The position numbers and the translations under genes were made by a program. Below, piece by piece: positions 19,146 to 27,080 of a stretch of 59,876 bases of DNA (positions are counted from its first letter, which is position 1; every line of letters starts with the position of its first letter). The stretch lies in contig DATHVN010000158.1 of the NCBI GenBank assembly GCA_035461305.1, positions 1 to 59,876 on the forward strand, given 5' to 3'. This DNA is from Euzebyales bacterium. GTDB taxonomy: Bacteria > Actinomycetota > Nitriliruptoria > Euzebyales > JAHELV01. The notes under the pieces are model-generated. The model worked only from the letters and a program-made list of their open reading frames with translations. It was not told the DNA's origin and ran no database searches.

Positions 19146-20042
19146 TCAGCCGCCGACCTCGACCCCGGCCAGCTGCTCCAGCGCCCGCACGAGCGCATGG
19201 TTGCCATCGCCACCCAGGCCGCGGCGCTGCAGGGTCGCGTAGAGCTGGCTGATCAGCCCGGTCCCGAGGGCCGGCAGCTGCAGCCGTTCGAAGGCCTCGA
19301 GCACGAGGCGCAGGTCCTTCTGCTGCAGGTCGATCGTGAAGCCCGGGGACCAGTCGCGCGCGATGACCTGCGGGCCGCGGTTGCTCAGCATCCAGCTGCC
19401 GGCGGCGCCGCTGCTCACGGCGTCGAGCGTGCGCTGCAGGTCCAGGCCCTCGGCGGCCGCGAGCAGCAGCGCCTCGCTGATCCCGAGCATGTTGTGCACC
19501 ACCAGGATCTGGTTGACGAGCTTGACCGCCTGACCCGCACCGTGCTCCTCGCCGACGTGCGTGATCGACGAGCCCATCGCCTCGAGCACCCGACGGGCAC
19601 GCTCGAACTGCGCCGCCGGCCCCCCGACCATGATGCTGAGCGTGCCCTGCGCCGCGCCCTCGCTGCCGCCGCTGACAGGCGCGTCGAGCATCGCGACGCC
19701 GCGCTCGGCCAGCGTGCCGGCCAAGGAGCGGGTCGCGTGAGGGCTGATGGTCGAGCAGTCGACGACCAGGTCACCGGGCGACGCGCCGATGATGACGCCG
19801 TCATCGCCGGTGAGCACGTGCTCGACGTCGGGCGTGTCGCTCACACAGATCACGACGATGTCGCAGGCCTCCGCGACCTCGGCCGGCGAGCCCGCCAGCG
19901 TCGCGCCCGCGTCGACGACCTCGGCGGCGCGCTCGCGGGTGCGGTTCCACACCGTCACGTCGAACCCGGCCGCGAGCAGGTTCCGGCTCATCCCGCGGCC
20001 CATGATCCCGAGCCCGATGAAGCCCACGCGGTCGATCCCCAT
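19146..20042 (-). CDS. 2-hydroxy-3-oxopropionate (tartronate semialdehyde) reductase-like, beta-hydroxyacid dehydrogenase family
   Basis: NAD(P)-dependent reductase of 298 residues. Rossmann motif GFIGLGIMGRGMSRNLLAAG at the N-terminus, substrate motif DAPVSGGSEGAAQGTLSIMV, catalytic lysine in GAGQAVKLVNQ, and cofactor loop DLQQKDLRLVLE. Start is ATG at 20042 after GGAGGAG. Next to glcDEF and a glyoxylate-type lyase, tartronate semialdehyde reductase (the glycerate pathway) is the best guess. 3-hydroxyisobutyrate dehydrogenase, from valine breakdown, is the main alternative, and no glyoxylate carboligase is in view. Confidence 0.85.
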   Translation of the reverse strand: MGIDRVGFIGLGIMGRGMSRNLLAAGFDVTVWNRTRERAAEVVDAGATLAGSPAEVAEACDIVVICVSDTPDVEHVLTGDDGVIIGASPGDLVVDCSTISPHATRSLAGTLAERGVAMLDAPVSGGSEGAAQGTLSIMVGGPAAQFERARRVLEAMGSSITHVGEEHGAGQAVKLVNQILVVHNMLGISEALLLAAAEGLDLQRTLDAVSSGAAGSWMLSNRGPQVIARDWSPGFTIDLQQKDLRLVLEAFERLQLPALGTGLISQLYATLQRRGLGGDGNHALVRALEQLAGVEVGG

Positions 20043-20175
20043 GTCGTCGTCTCCTCCAGATCGCTCGTGCGGTGTGAGGTGTGGGCGTCCCGACGTCGCA
20101 GTGACACCGGGCACCGGGTCGCAGTGTGCGACCGGTCGTGCATGGTCGGAACCGCCGTCATAGGAGGCGGACGCC

Positions 20176-20204
20176 TTGCCAGACCGCCGCTGACGGCGTA
20201 GCTT
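20176..20204 (+). promoter_or_regulatory. Candidate sigma-70-type promoter of the Nramp-like gene
   Basis: TTGCCA (20176-20181) and TAGCTT (20199-20204) are separated by exactly 17 bases and lie about 40 bases before the GTG start at 20245. No metal-regulator operator or riboswitch was recognised nearby. Confidence 0.45.
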
Positions 20205-20244
20205 CACAATCATACGAGAGGGTACGTCGCACAAGGGGGACGCC

Positions 20245-21705
20245 GTGGCATCGGAGACGTCGCCGCAGGGGTCGGTGGGCACCGAGCTCGCGATCGAGAT
20301 CCCGTCGAAGTACCTGCCGGGCATCCCGTACGAAGATCTCCCGGAACCGACCACGTTCCGCAAGGTCGTCGGACCGAGCGTCATCCTCCTCGCGACCTCG
20401 ATCGGGTCGGGCGAGTACGTGCTCTGGCCGTTCATCACTTCGCAGGTGGGCCTGGTCGTCATGTGGATGGCGGTCGTCGGCATCACGCTGCAGTACTTCA
20501 TCAACATGGAGATCGAGCGCTACACCCTCGCCACCGGCGAGACGGCGGTCACGGGCTTCACGCGACTGTGGCGGCCGTGGGGCGTGGTCATGGCGCTGCT
20601 GGCCTTGATCTCGTGGGGATGGCCGGGATGGGCGACCGGGGCGTCGACGGCGCTCACCTTCGTGTTGGGCACCAGCACCGACGCGGTGCCGTACATCACC
20701 ATCGCAGCACTGGTCGCGATCGGCATCGCGCTCACGGTCTCGCCCGTGGTCTACCAGGCCGTCGAGAAGATCCAGATGGTCCTGGTCGCAGTCATCGTCC
20801 TGTTCATCATTGCGGCGGTGTTCGTCGCCATCGACGGCCAGACCTACGTCGAGCTGGGCAAGGGCGTCGTCAGCTTCGGGCAGATCCCCGAGGGCGTCGG
20901 CACGGCGACCCTGCTCGGCGCGCTGGCGTTCGCCGGCGCCGGCGGGACCGTCAACCTCGTCCAGTCGAACTGGATCCGCGACAAGGGACTGGCGATGGGC
21001 GCGCGGATCCCCAGGATCGTCTCACCGTTCACCGGCGAAGAGGAGGCGATGGTCTCGACCGGCTACTTCTTCCACCGCGACGAGCAGAACATGCGCCGCT
21101 GGCGTGGCTGGTGGAAGCTCGCCAACCAAGAGCAGTTCTGGTTGTTCCTCGTGGTCGGTGGCCTGTCGATCCTGCTGCTGTCGGCGTTGACGTTCGCGAC
21201 CATCGGCACCGGCAGCGAAGCTGAGGACTTCGACTTCGTCAGGTTCGAGGGTGAGGCGCTGCAGGAGGCCATCGCACCGTGGTTCGGCCAGTTCTTCTGG
21301 ATCACGGGCATCGTCGTCCTACTGTCGACCAATCTCGGGGTGCTCGACCACATGGGCCGCATCACCGCCGACGTGCTGAAGGTCGATTTCCTGCGCGACA
21401 ACGACAACTGGTCCGAGAGCCGCATCTACTTCGTGGTGATCTGGGCGGAGATCGCGTTCGGCGCCATCGTGCTGCTGACCGTGGTCGACGCGCCGCTGGT
21501 GCTCCTGGTGATCTCGTCGTCGATCAACGGCGTGGTGATGTTCATCTACTCCGGGCTGCTGATCCAGCTCAACTGGGGCAAGCTGCCGGCCGAGATCAAG
21601 TTGCGCAGCTACCGCCTGGTGGTCATGGGTCTGGCGGTGCTGTTCTTCGGCTACTTCTCGGTGGTGACGATCATCGACCAGTTCGGCCAGCTCCTCGGCG
21701 GCTGA
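20245..21705 (+). CDS. Divergent Nramp-family membrane transporter
   Basis: Polytopic membrane protein of 486 residues with about ten hydrophobic segments, related to Nramp metal transporters. The first segment reads GPSVILLATSIGSGEYVLWP. Here the canonical DPGN metal motif is replaced by GSGEY, and the usual MPH of segment 6 by GAGGTVNLVQS. A large soluble loop between segments (about residues 250-290, ending near RRWRGWWKLANQEQ) is unusual. Start is GTG at 20245 after AAGGGGGA. The changed ligands mean Mn or Fe transport should not be assumed. A 28-residue membrane peptide follows eight bases later. Confidence 0.8.
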   Translation: MASETSPQGSVGTELAIEIPSKYLPGIPYEDLPEPTTFRKVVGPSVILLATSIGSGEYVLWPFITSQVGLVVMWMAVVGITLQYFINMEIERYTLATGETAVTGFTRLWRPWGVVMALLALISWGWPGWATGASTALTFVLGTSTDAVPYITIAALVAIGIALTVSPVVYQAVEKIQMVLVAVIVLFIIAAVFVAIDGQTYVELGKGVVSFGQIPEGVGTATLLGALAFAGAGGTVNLVQSNWIRDKGLAMGARIPRIVSPFTGEEEAMVSTGYFFHRDEQNMRRWRGWWKLANQEQFWLFLVVGGLSILLLSALTFATIGTGSEAEDFDFVRFEGEALQEAIAPWFGQFFWITGIVVLLSTNLGVLDHMGRITADVLKVDFLRDNDNWSESRIYFVVIWAEIAFGAIVLLTVVDAPLVLLVISSSINGVVMFIYSGLLIQLNWGKLPAEIKLRSYRLVVMGLAVLFFGYFSVVTIIDQFGQLLGG

Positions 21706-21713
21706 GGACGGTC

Positions 21714-21800
21714 GTGCGCGCGTTCTGGATCAAGCTCCTGTTGGCGCTGACCTTGTGGATCGCCTTCCTGTCGGTCGGATGGCTGTTCGGCTGGATCTGA
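21714..21800 (+). CDS. 28-residue single-span membrane microprotein
   Basis: A GTG-initiated frame of 28 codons (VRAFWIKLLLALTLW then IAFLSVGWLFGWI) starts eight bases after the transporter stop, with GAGGAC about five bases upstream. The whole peptide is one aromatic-rich hydrophobic helix with a basic start. Position and composition suggest a small partner of the transporter. I do not know a family for it. Confidence 0.55.
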   Translation: MRAFWIKLLLALTLWIAFLSVGWLFGWI

Positions 21801-21860
21801 GCCTCGGCGTGGCCCCCGGGACGTGCTGAGCGTCCGCGGAGCCGCGCTGGACGGGGCGTG

Positions 21861-21932
21861 CTCAGAAGACGCCCAGGTGCGTGCGGCCAGCAGCCGGGCG
21901 AGCCTGGCTCAGCAGACACCCAGGTGCGTGCG
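21861..21932. repeat. 25-base direct repeat, two copies
   Basis: CTCAGAAGACGCCCAGGTGC plus GTGCG (21861-21885) recurs at 21908-21932 with two changes (AGCAGACACC). It lies in the non-coding stretch after the microprotein and beside a decayed gene. Confidence 0.7.
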
Positions 21933-21942
21933 CCCGCCGTGG

Positions 21943-22204
21943 TCAGGTCGGGTGGAGCACCAGCAGCAGGTCGCCCGGTTCGACAGCCGTCCGCTGGCCG
22001 TCACGGCGCGGCGCACGGTGCCCGCGTGCGGAGCCTCGATCGAGTGAATCTTCGCGCCGGCGCCCGCTCGTCCTGCAGGTCGCCGTCAGCCTCGATCGAT
22101 TGGTCGCGCACGCCGCAGGTCCCGCAGGCCCGACGCCGCCGAGCATTCCGTTGCAGCGCCCGTAGACCTCGGCGAGCTCCTCGAAGCGGTCCTCCAGCCC
22201 GAGC
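21943..22204 (-). pseudogene. Remnant of a biotin-carrier / pyruvate-carboxylase-type gene 3' end
   Basis: The minus strand reads LGLEDRFEELAEVYGRCNGM, like the linker before the carrier domain of pyruvate carboxylase-type enzymes. After a gap it reads AKIHSIEAPHAGTVRRAVTA and, one frame over, DGQRTAVEPGDLLLVLHPT with a stop at 21943. The latter is the classic end of a biotinyl domain: the first part resembles the (AMK) biotinylation region and the last resembles VEAGDLLLVL tails. The middle is missing and the frame is broken, so it cannot function. Confidence 0.6.
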
Positions 22205-22219
22205 CCACCTACCGCAACA

Positions 22220-23716
22220 TCAGCGGGCCAGCGCGCGGGCCGTCCTCAGATCCGGTCCGATGCCGAGCCGCACGTCGGTGTCTGCGCAGGTGAGCACGGC
22301 GGTCTGGGCAGGCCCCTCCCGCACCATCCGTTCGTCGCGCCTGGTGGGCGCGTCGGTTGCGTCGGGGAAGGCGCGCTCGTACCAGCTGGTCACGGCATCA
22401 CACAGCACCCCGTCATCCTCCTGGGTCAGCGCCACGCCCAGCGCGGTGGCGTCGCCGTCTGTCCACAACGCCAACTCGCCGCCCGTCCACGCCAGCGCCC
22501 GCTGGCGCGGCTCGTCGAGGGCCCGTGACGTGTCGCCGGCGGGCGCCTCGAACAGCCAGAGCAGGTCGGCTGCACCAAAGGTCGTTGTCCGCTGGCGCTC
22601 CCAGTCGCCTCCCAGTCGGCCGGGATCACGCGGGTCGATCGCCGGGGTGCCATACCGCTGCGGGTCGAGGATCTCGGCGCTGGTCGTGGGGATGGCGTCA
22701 TAGACTGCGTCGACCGCCTCCCAGCCGCCATCGAGGTACCGCGCGCACGTGAACCGCAGCCCGGTCAGGTAGGGAAACTGCAGGCTCTGGGCGACGTAGT
22801 GGGGGACGTCGGCCAACTGGCGCTGCGCGGCGAGGGCATCGGGGTCGGCGTTCAGCCCGAGCTGCTCCGCGACGGTCATGCCCACGACGGTGAACTGCTG
22901 CTGGGTCAACGTGGCGTCGCCCTCGACAACCGACAGCGCGGCGAGCGCGGCATCGCTGTCGGTCACGTCCTCGGTGATGTCGACGGGTAGGTCGAAGGCC
23001 TGGTCGGCGAGTGCGTGCTCCAGCTCGTGGGCAAGGGTGGACTGCGCCGCGGGATCCAGACCGCCCCTGGACGCGTCCCCGCGCACCACGAGCTCACCGG
23101 TGTCGGAGTCGTAGAACCCGGCGACCTGCGAGGTGAGCAGGTCGGTCTGCAGCTCGATCAGGTCAAGGCCGGGCGGCACGGCTCCGAGGGCTGTCAGTAT
23201 GCGCTGGTCCGCGTCGGCGTCGGCCTCGTTGTACTCCTCACGCACCTCCGCGGCCAGGCGCTCGGTGATGCGGGCGTCATCGAGGAAGTCTGGCGACGGC
23301 TCCTCGTCGAACGACAGCGACCGCAGCACCTCGACAGCGTCGGAGATCTGGGCGATCTGCTCGGTGGCGGTGCCATCAGGGACGTCGTCGCTGCCCGGCG
23401 GGCCGGCCTGCTGGATGCAGCGCGCGAGCTGTTCGACGTCACCGCCGAGCAGGCCCCCGAGCCCGCCATCCTCGGAGAACAGATCAGCGAGCCCACCATC
23501 CCCTCCGCCCTCGCGCGGGTTCGCTGGCTCCGTCGCGTCCGTTCCCGCGTCGCCACCCGGCGTGTCCTCGCGCGCCTCGGCCAGCTCGGAGCGCAACGCG
23601 GCGATCTGCGTGCGGCTGCTGGCGAGCTGCGCCGATCGCACCAGGGCGAACGTCGTGGACAGCAGCAGAGCGGCCACGCCCAGCACCGTGATCGCGATCA
23701 CGGCTGACCGTGGCAT
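22220..23716 (-). CDS. Membrane-anchored putative zinc metallopeptidase (HExxH)
   Basis: 498 residues. An N-terminal signal-anchor (AVIAITVLGVAALLLSTTFA) is followed by a coiled segment and a Gly/Asp-rich linker. The catalytic region around residues 225-240 has STLAHELEHALADQAFDLP, an HExxH zinc motif. GFYDSDTGELVVRGDAS just before it resembles other actinobacterial extracytoplasmic peptidase-like proteins. Start is ATG at 23716 with GAGGAG upstream. Probably active outside the membrane; substrate unknown. It is downstream of coaX but separated by 85 bases. Confidence 0.75.
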   Translation of the reverse strand: MPRSAVIAITVLGVAALLLSTTFALVRSAQLASSRTQIAALRSELAEAREDTPGGDAGTDATEPANPREGGGDGGLADLFSEDGGLGGLLGGDVEQLARCIQQAGPPGSDDVPDGTATEQIAQISDAVEVLRSLSFDEEPSPDFLDDARITERLAAEVREEYNEADADADQRILTALGAVPPGLDLIELQTDLLTSQVAGFYDSDTGELVVRGDASRGGLDPAAQSTLAHELEHALADQAFDLPVDITEDVTDSDAALAALSVVEGDATLTQQQFTVVGMTVAEQLGLNADPDALAAQRQLADVPHYVAQSLQFPYLTGLRFTCARYLDGGWEAVDAVYDAIPTTSAEILDPQRYGTPAIDPRDPGRLGGDWERQRTTTFGAADLLWLFEAPAGDTSRALDEPRQRALAWTGGELALWTDGDATALGVALTQEDDGVLCDAVTSWYERAFPDATDAPTRRDERMVREGPAQTAVLTCADTDVRLGIGPDLRTARALAR

Positions 23717-23801
23717 GCACGCTCCTCGCGGTCGACGACGTTTCGAAGGGTGCCCAGCATGCCGCACCACGTGGCGCGACAGGAAGGGTGGTGGGCCAGG
23801 T

Positions 23802-24572
23802 TCAGCGGTTGCGCTCCCATACGAGGCGTAGCCCCCGCAGCGTGAGCCACTGGTCGTGGTGATCGATCTGGCGACACGCGTCGGTGATCGCCGGCGCAAG
23901 CCCACCGGTCGCGACGACGACGACCGGCGCCGTCGGCAGCTCATCGGTGATCGTCTCGATCAGCCGGTCGACCTGGCCGGCGAAGCCGTAGATGGCGCCG
24001 GACTGCATCGACTCGACCGTGCTGCGGCCGATGGCGTGGACGGGCCGGATGAGCTCGACCGCACCGAGCTGGGCGCCACGGGCCGACAGGGCCGCCATCG
24101 ACGTCTGAACGCCAGGCGCGATCGCGCCGCCAAGGAACGCGCCCGATGCGTCGTAGACGTCGAAGCTGGTCGCCGTGCCGAAGTCGACCACGATGCCCGG
24201 CCCGCCGTACTTGTTGAAGGCGGCGAGCGCGTTGACCAGGCGGTCGGCGCCGACCTCGCGCGGGTTGTCGGTTCGGATCGCCATGCCTGTCCTGATGCCG
24301 GGACCGACTACGATCGGCGCGACCTCGAGGTACCGGTCCGCCATCTGGCGAAACGCCTCGGTCAGCTGTGGCACGACCGACGAGATGGCCACGCCCGTGA
24401 CATGACGCGACAGCGACAGGTCCATCAGCGTCAGCAGGCCCTCCAGCTGGAGCGCGAGCTCGTCGGATGTGCGCCGCGCCTCGGTTGACACGCGCCAGTG
24501 CCGCATGAGGCGTTCGTCGTCGTACACGCCGACAACCGTCTGTGAGTTGCCGATGTCCATCACCAGCAGCAT
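23802..24572 (-). CDS. coaX: Type III pantothenate kinase
   Basis: Phosphorylates pantothenate, the first step to coenzyme A. 256 residues, the normal length. ASKHA-fold signatures are MDIGNSQTVVGVYDDERL at the N-terminus, TDNPREVGADRLVNALAA, VDFGTATSFDVYD and ATGGLAPAI. The ATG at 24572 shares one base with the panC stop (TGATG), so the two pantothenate/CoA genes are translationally coupled. Confidence 0.96.
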   Translation of the reverse strand: MLLVMDIGNSQTVVGVYDDERLMRHWRVSTEARRTSDELALQLEGLLTLMDLSLSRHVTGVAISSVVPQLTEAFRQMADRYLEVAPIVVGPGIRTGMAIRTDNPREVGADRLVNALAAFNKYGGPGIVVDFGTATSFDVYDASGAFLGGAIAPGVQTSMAALSARGAQLGAVELIRPVHAIGRSTVESMQSGAIYGFAGQVDRLIETITDELPTAPVVVVATGGLAPAITDACRQIDHHDQWLTLRGLRLVWERNR

Positions 24573-25564
24573 CAGTGGGCCTCCAGTCCCTCGTCCACTG
24601 GCCGCAGGTTCCCTGGGCCGTAGCGACTCGCGCGGTCAGCGTCGGCAGGCCGGTCAACTCTGCGCTCCCCGGAGCCCCCTGGGCCGTTGCGACTCGCGCG
24701 GTCAGCGTCGGCAGGTGGGTCGAGTCTGCGCTCCTGTCGGAGCGCGAGGAGCAAGTTGTCGATCAGGCGGGTGGTGCCGACACGGGCGGCCACGAGCGCC
24801 CGCCCCGACGTGTGCCCCGCGCCGGTCAGTGGCACGAGGGTCGTCTCGTCGACGACGTCAGCGTAGTCGACGTCGATGCCGTCGCCGTCCCGCAGCGTCC
24901 GCCACATCGCATCCCGAGCCCGGTCGGCGTCACCGCCCCACGTCGCGTCCGCGACGCGCAGCGCGGTCGACAGCCGCAGCGCCGTGACGCGCTCGTCGGC
25001 GGACAGGCGCACGTTGCGGCTCGACAGCGCAAGGCCGTCGTCGTCGCGGACGATGGGCAGCCCGACGATCTCGACGGGGACGTCGAGGTCGGCGACCATG
25101 CGGCCGATCGTGATCAGCTGCTGGTAGTCCTTCTCGCCGAAGCACGCGACGTCTGGCCCGACCACGTTGAACAGCTTGGTCACGATCGTGGCCACCCCGG
25201 CGAAGTGGCCGGGCCGCGACGTGCCCTCGAAGCGCCTCGTCACGTCATCGACGGTCACCGTCGTCACCAGGTCGCCGACGAACTGCTCGACCTGTGGGGC
25301 GAACACAGCGTCGACCCCCGCCGCCCGCAGCTTGTCGAGGTCGCCCGGCAGGTCGCGCGGATAGCTGTCGAGGTCCTCATCCGGGCCGAACTGCAGCGGA
25401 TTGACGAACACGCTGGCGACGACGGTCGGACAGCGTGACCGTGCGGCGGCCACGAGCGACAGGTGGCCGGCGTGCAGCGCGCCCATCGTCGGCACAAGCG
25501 CGACGGGCCCGTCGGCGTCCCGCCGCCACGCCCGCAGGGTCCGGAAGTCGTCGGTGACCAGCAT
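24572..25564 (-). CDS. panC: Pantothenate synthetase with repeat-derived C-terminal tail
   Basis: Joins pantoate and beta-alanine using ATP. 330 residues, longer than the usual 280-310. Signatures: VPTMGALHAGHLSLV (HxGH-type motif), FVNPLQFGPDEDLDSYPRD, FGEKDYQQL and LALSSRNVRLS. The core ends near LLLALRQERR. The last roughly 40 residues are two copies of RRxDxPADADRASRxGPG, encoded by a tandem DNA repeat at 24611-24734. ATG at 25564 lies five bases after the upstream DUF2520 gene. Confidence 0.95.
   Translation of the reverse strand: MLVTDDFRTLRAWRRDADGPVALVPTMGALHAGHLSLVAAARSRCPTVVASVFVNPLQFGPDEDLDSYPRDLPGDLDKLRAAGVDAVFAPQVEQFVGDLVTTVTVDDVTRRFEGTSRPGHFAGVATIVTKLFNVVGPDVACFGEKDYQQLITIGRMVADLDVPVEIVGLPIVRDDDGLALSSRNVRLSADERVTALRLSTALRVADATWGGDADRARDAMWRTLRDGDGIDVDYADVVDETTLVPLTGAGHTSGRALVAARVGTTRLIDNLLLALRQERRLDPPADADRASRNGPGGSGERRVDRPADADRASRYGPGNLRPVDEGLEAH
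24611..24734. repeat. 58-base tandem repeat inside the panC 3' end
   Basis: Two copies (24611-24668 and 24677-24734) begin CCCTGGGCCG and end CTGCGCTCC, with about five differences and a 66-base period. They keep the panC frame, adding a duplicated 22-residue segment to the protein. Confidence 0.85.
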
Positions 25565-25569
25565 CGCCC

Positions 25570-26457
25570 TCACTCCGCGTCGAGGATCGTGCGGATCGCG
25601 GCGGCCCGCTCCTCGTCGAGCCCTGCGCGGCGAGCGTAGGACAGCGCCAGCCGTGCGAGCGCACGGTACGCCGGGACGGCCTCGGGCAGAACCATTCGCA
25701 GGTCCGCGAGGTGGGCGTCGATCGTGGCCCGGTCCCCCCGCCGGACCGGACCGGTCAAGGCCGCGGCGCCATGCTCGGCGGCGTTGCCCGCCGAACTGGT
25801 GGCCAACGGCGTCAGGAAGCGTCCGGGTGCATCGATGCCGGCCGCGAACAGCAAGTCCCGGGCCAGGGCGACGACCGCGCTCGTGCCGTTGGCGCCCACC
25901 GACAGCGCTGCGTGGTACCGCACGCGATCCTCCTCGCGGACGTCGACAGGGTCGCCGCCGAGCCTCGTGACCAGCGCGTGCGCCCATTCGCGGTCACCGG
26001 ACGCCGCGGTCACGGCCCAGGCGGTGCCCGGCAGGTCCCGCCGGCCGGCGGCGGGCGTCGGGAACGTCTGCGCGGGGTGGCATGCCACGACGCGCGCGCC
26101 GGCCAGCGCCACGGGCCGCAGCACCGCCACGCCGTGCCGTCCCGACGTGTGAACGACCCGCACGCCGGGGTGCACCGCGTCGTCGGTCGCCAGATCGCGG
26201 ACGAGCGCTGGCAGGGCATCGTCACCGACCGTCAGCAGGACCAGATCCGCCACGGCGACGACCCGCGCCGGCGTGGTCACGCTGCTCACCGGCACCGTCG
26301 CGGCGAAGGTCGCGGCCGCGGGATCGTCGATGCCGGCGCGGCCGGCAACCGCTACCACCGGATGGCCGGCGTCCGCGAGGGCCAACGCCAGCGCGGTACC
26401 AACCCGCCCGGGCCCGATCACGCCGACCGACAGCGACGCGACGTCGTCCGACGTCAC
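25570..26457 (-). CDS. Rossmann-like / DUF2520 domain protein
   Basis: 295 residues with an N-terminal dinucleotide-binding fold (VGVIGPGRVGTALALALADA) and an all-alpha C-terminal DUF2520 domain (LSVGANGTSAVVALARDLLF; LARLALSYARRAGLDEE). Proteins of this kind are commonly found beside panC and folK. By analogy with NADP reductases they may make pantoate, but the reaction is unproven. Start is GTG at 26457, overlapping the folK stop by four bases. No separate panE or panB is in the window. Confidence 0.85.
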   Translation of the reverse strand: MTSDDVASLSVGVIGPGRVGTALALALADAGHPVVAVAGRAGIDDPAAATFAATVPVSSVTTPARVVAVADLVLLTVGDDALPALVRDLATDDAVHPGVRVVHTSGRHGVAVLRPVALAGARVVACHPAQTFPTPAAGRRDLPGTAWAVTAASGDREWAHALVTRLGGDPVDVREEDRVRYHAALSVGANGTSAVVALARDLLFAAGIDAPGRFLTPLATSSAGNAAEHGAAALTGPVRRGDRATIDAHLADLRMVLPEAVPAYRALARLALSYARRAGLDEERAAAIRTILDAE

Positions 26458-26984
26458 GGCGCGACCACCTGGCGACCCACCATCACGACGTCGCGGATCG
26501 GCGCGAGCCCAGCGACGACCTGGACCAGCGAGCGGCCGTCCGGCAGCGACGCGCCGGGTGCGACCTCGATCAGCGGGACCAGTGCGAAGGCCCGTTCGAC
26601 CAGTCGGGGGTGTGGGACCTGCAGGCGCCGCGTCGCGATGACCCGGTCGTCGTAGAGAAGGATGTCGACGTCGAGCGTCCGTGGCCCCCAGCGGACCGAC
26701 CGCCGCCGGTCGTGTGCCCGCTCGACCCGATGGCACACGCGCAGCAGCCCGTGCGGCGAACGTGTCGTCGCCACGCGGACCGCCAGGTTCAGGTAGTGGT
26801 CCTGCTCGGGACCGCCAACCGGTGCGGTCTCGTACACGCCGGAGACCGCGTCGACGCGGACGCCCCGCGTCGCGTGCAGCAGATCGACGCCACCCTGGAG
26901 GTGGCCCATGCGGTCTCCCATGTTGCTGCCCAGGCCAAGGAAGGTGAAGACCTCACGCCCAGGTGGCGCCCACGCGCTATGCAT
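26454..26984 (-). CDS. folK: Hydroxymethyl-dihydropterin pyrophosphokinase
   Basis: Transfers pyrophosphate to 6-hydroxymethyl-dihydropterin in folate synthesis. 176 residues from the ATG at 26984. HPPK signatures: FLGLGSNMGDRMGHLQGGVD, YETAPVGGPEQDHYLNLAVR, and RRSVRWGPRTLDVDILLYDD followed by VPHPRLVERAFALVPL. The start is uncertain: ATG at 26999 and a GTG at 27080 directly after the folB stop are in frame. The 27080 start would read through a 49-base palindromic repeat and add 32 residues. Neither ATG has a clear ribosome site. The stop overlaps the DUF2520 gene. Confidence 0.9.
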   Translation of the reverse strand: MHSAWAPPGREVFTFLGLGSNMGDRMGHLQGGVDLLHATRGVRVDAVSGVYETAPVGGPEQDHYLNLAVRVATTRSPHGLLRVCHRVERAHDRRRSVRWGPRTLDVDILLYDDRVIATRRLQVPHPRLVERAFALVPLIEVAPGASLPDGRSLVQVVAGLAPIRDVVMVGRQVVAP

Positions 26985-27014
26985 GGCCTGGCTCGACATG
27001 CGAGCAGCAGCGGT

Positions 27015-27063
27015 CCCGTCCGCGGTGGGTCGGTCGAAGATACGGGCACACGCCGCGGATGGG
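27015..27063. repeat. 49-base palindromic repeat, copy 2, between folB and folK
   Basis: Nearly identical to 14887-14936 (ends CCCGTCCGCGGTG and CGCCGCGGATGGG). It separates an AGGAG sequence just after the folB stop from the folK core, which suggests insertion into a once tightly coupled junction. Confidence 0.8.
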
Positions 27064-27080
27064 ACCGTTGCTCCTCGCAC

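Noticed and set aside
20043-20244. Manganese (yybP-ykoY) riboswitch before the transporter
   Set aside because: The characteristic conserved loops were not found; a plain promoter explains the region.
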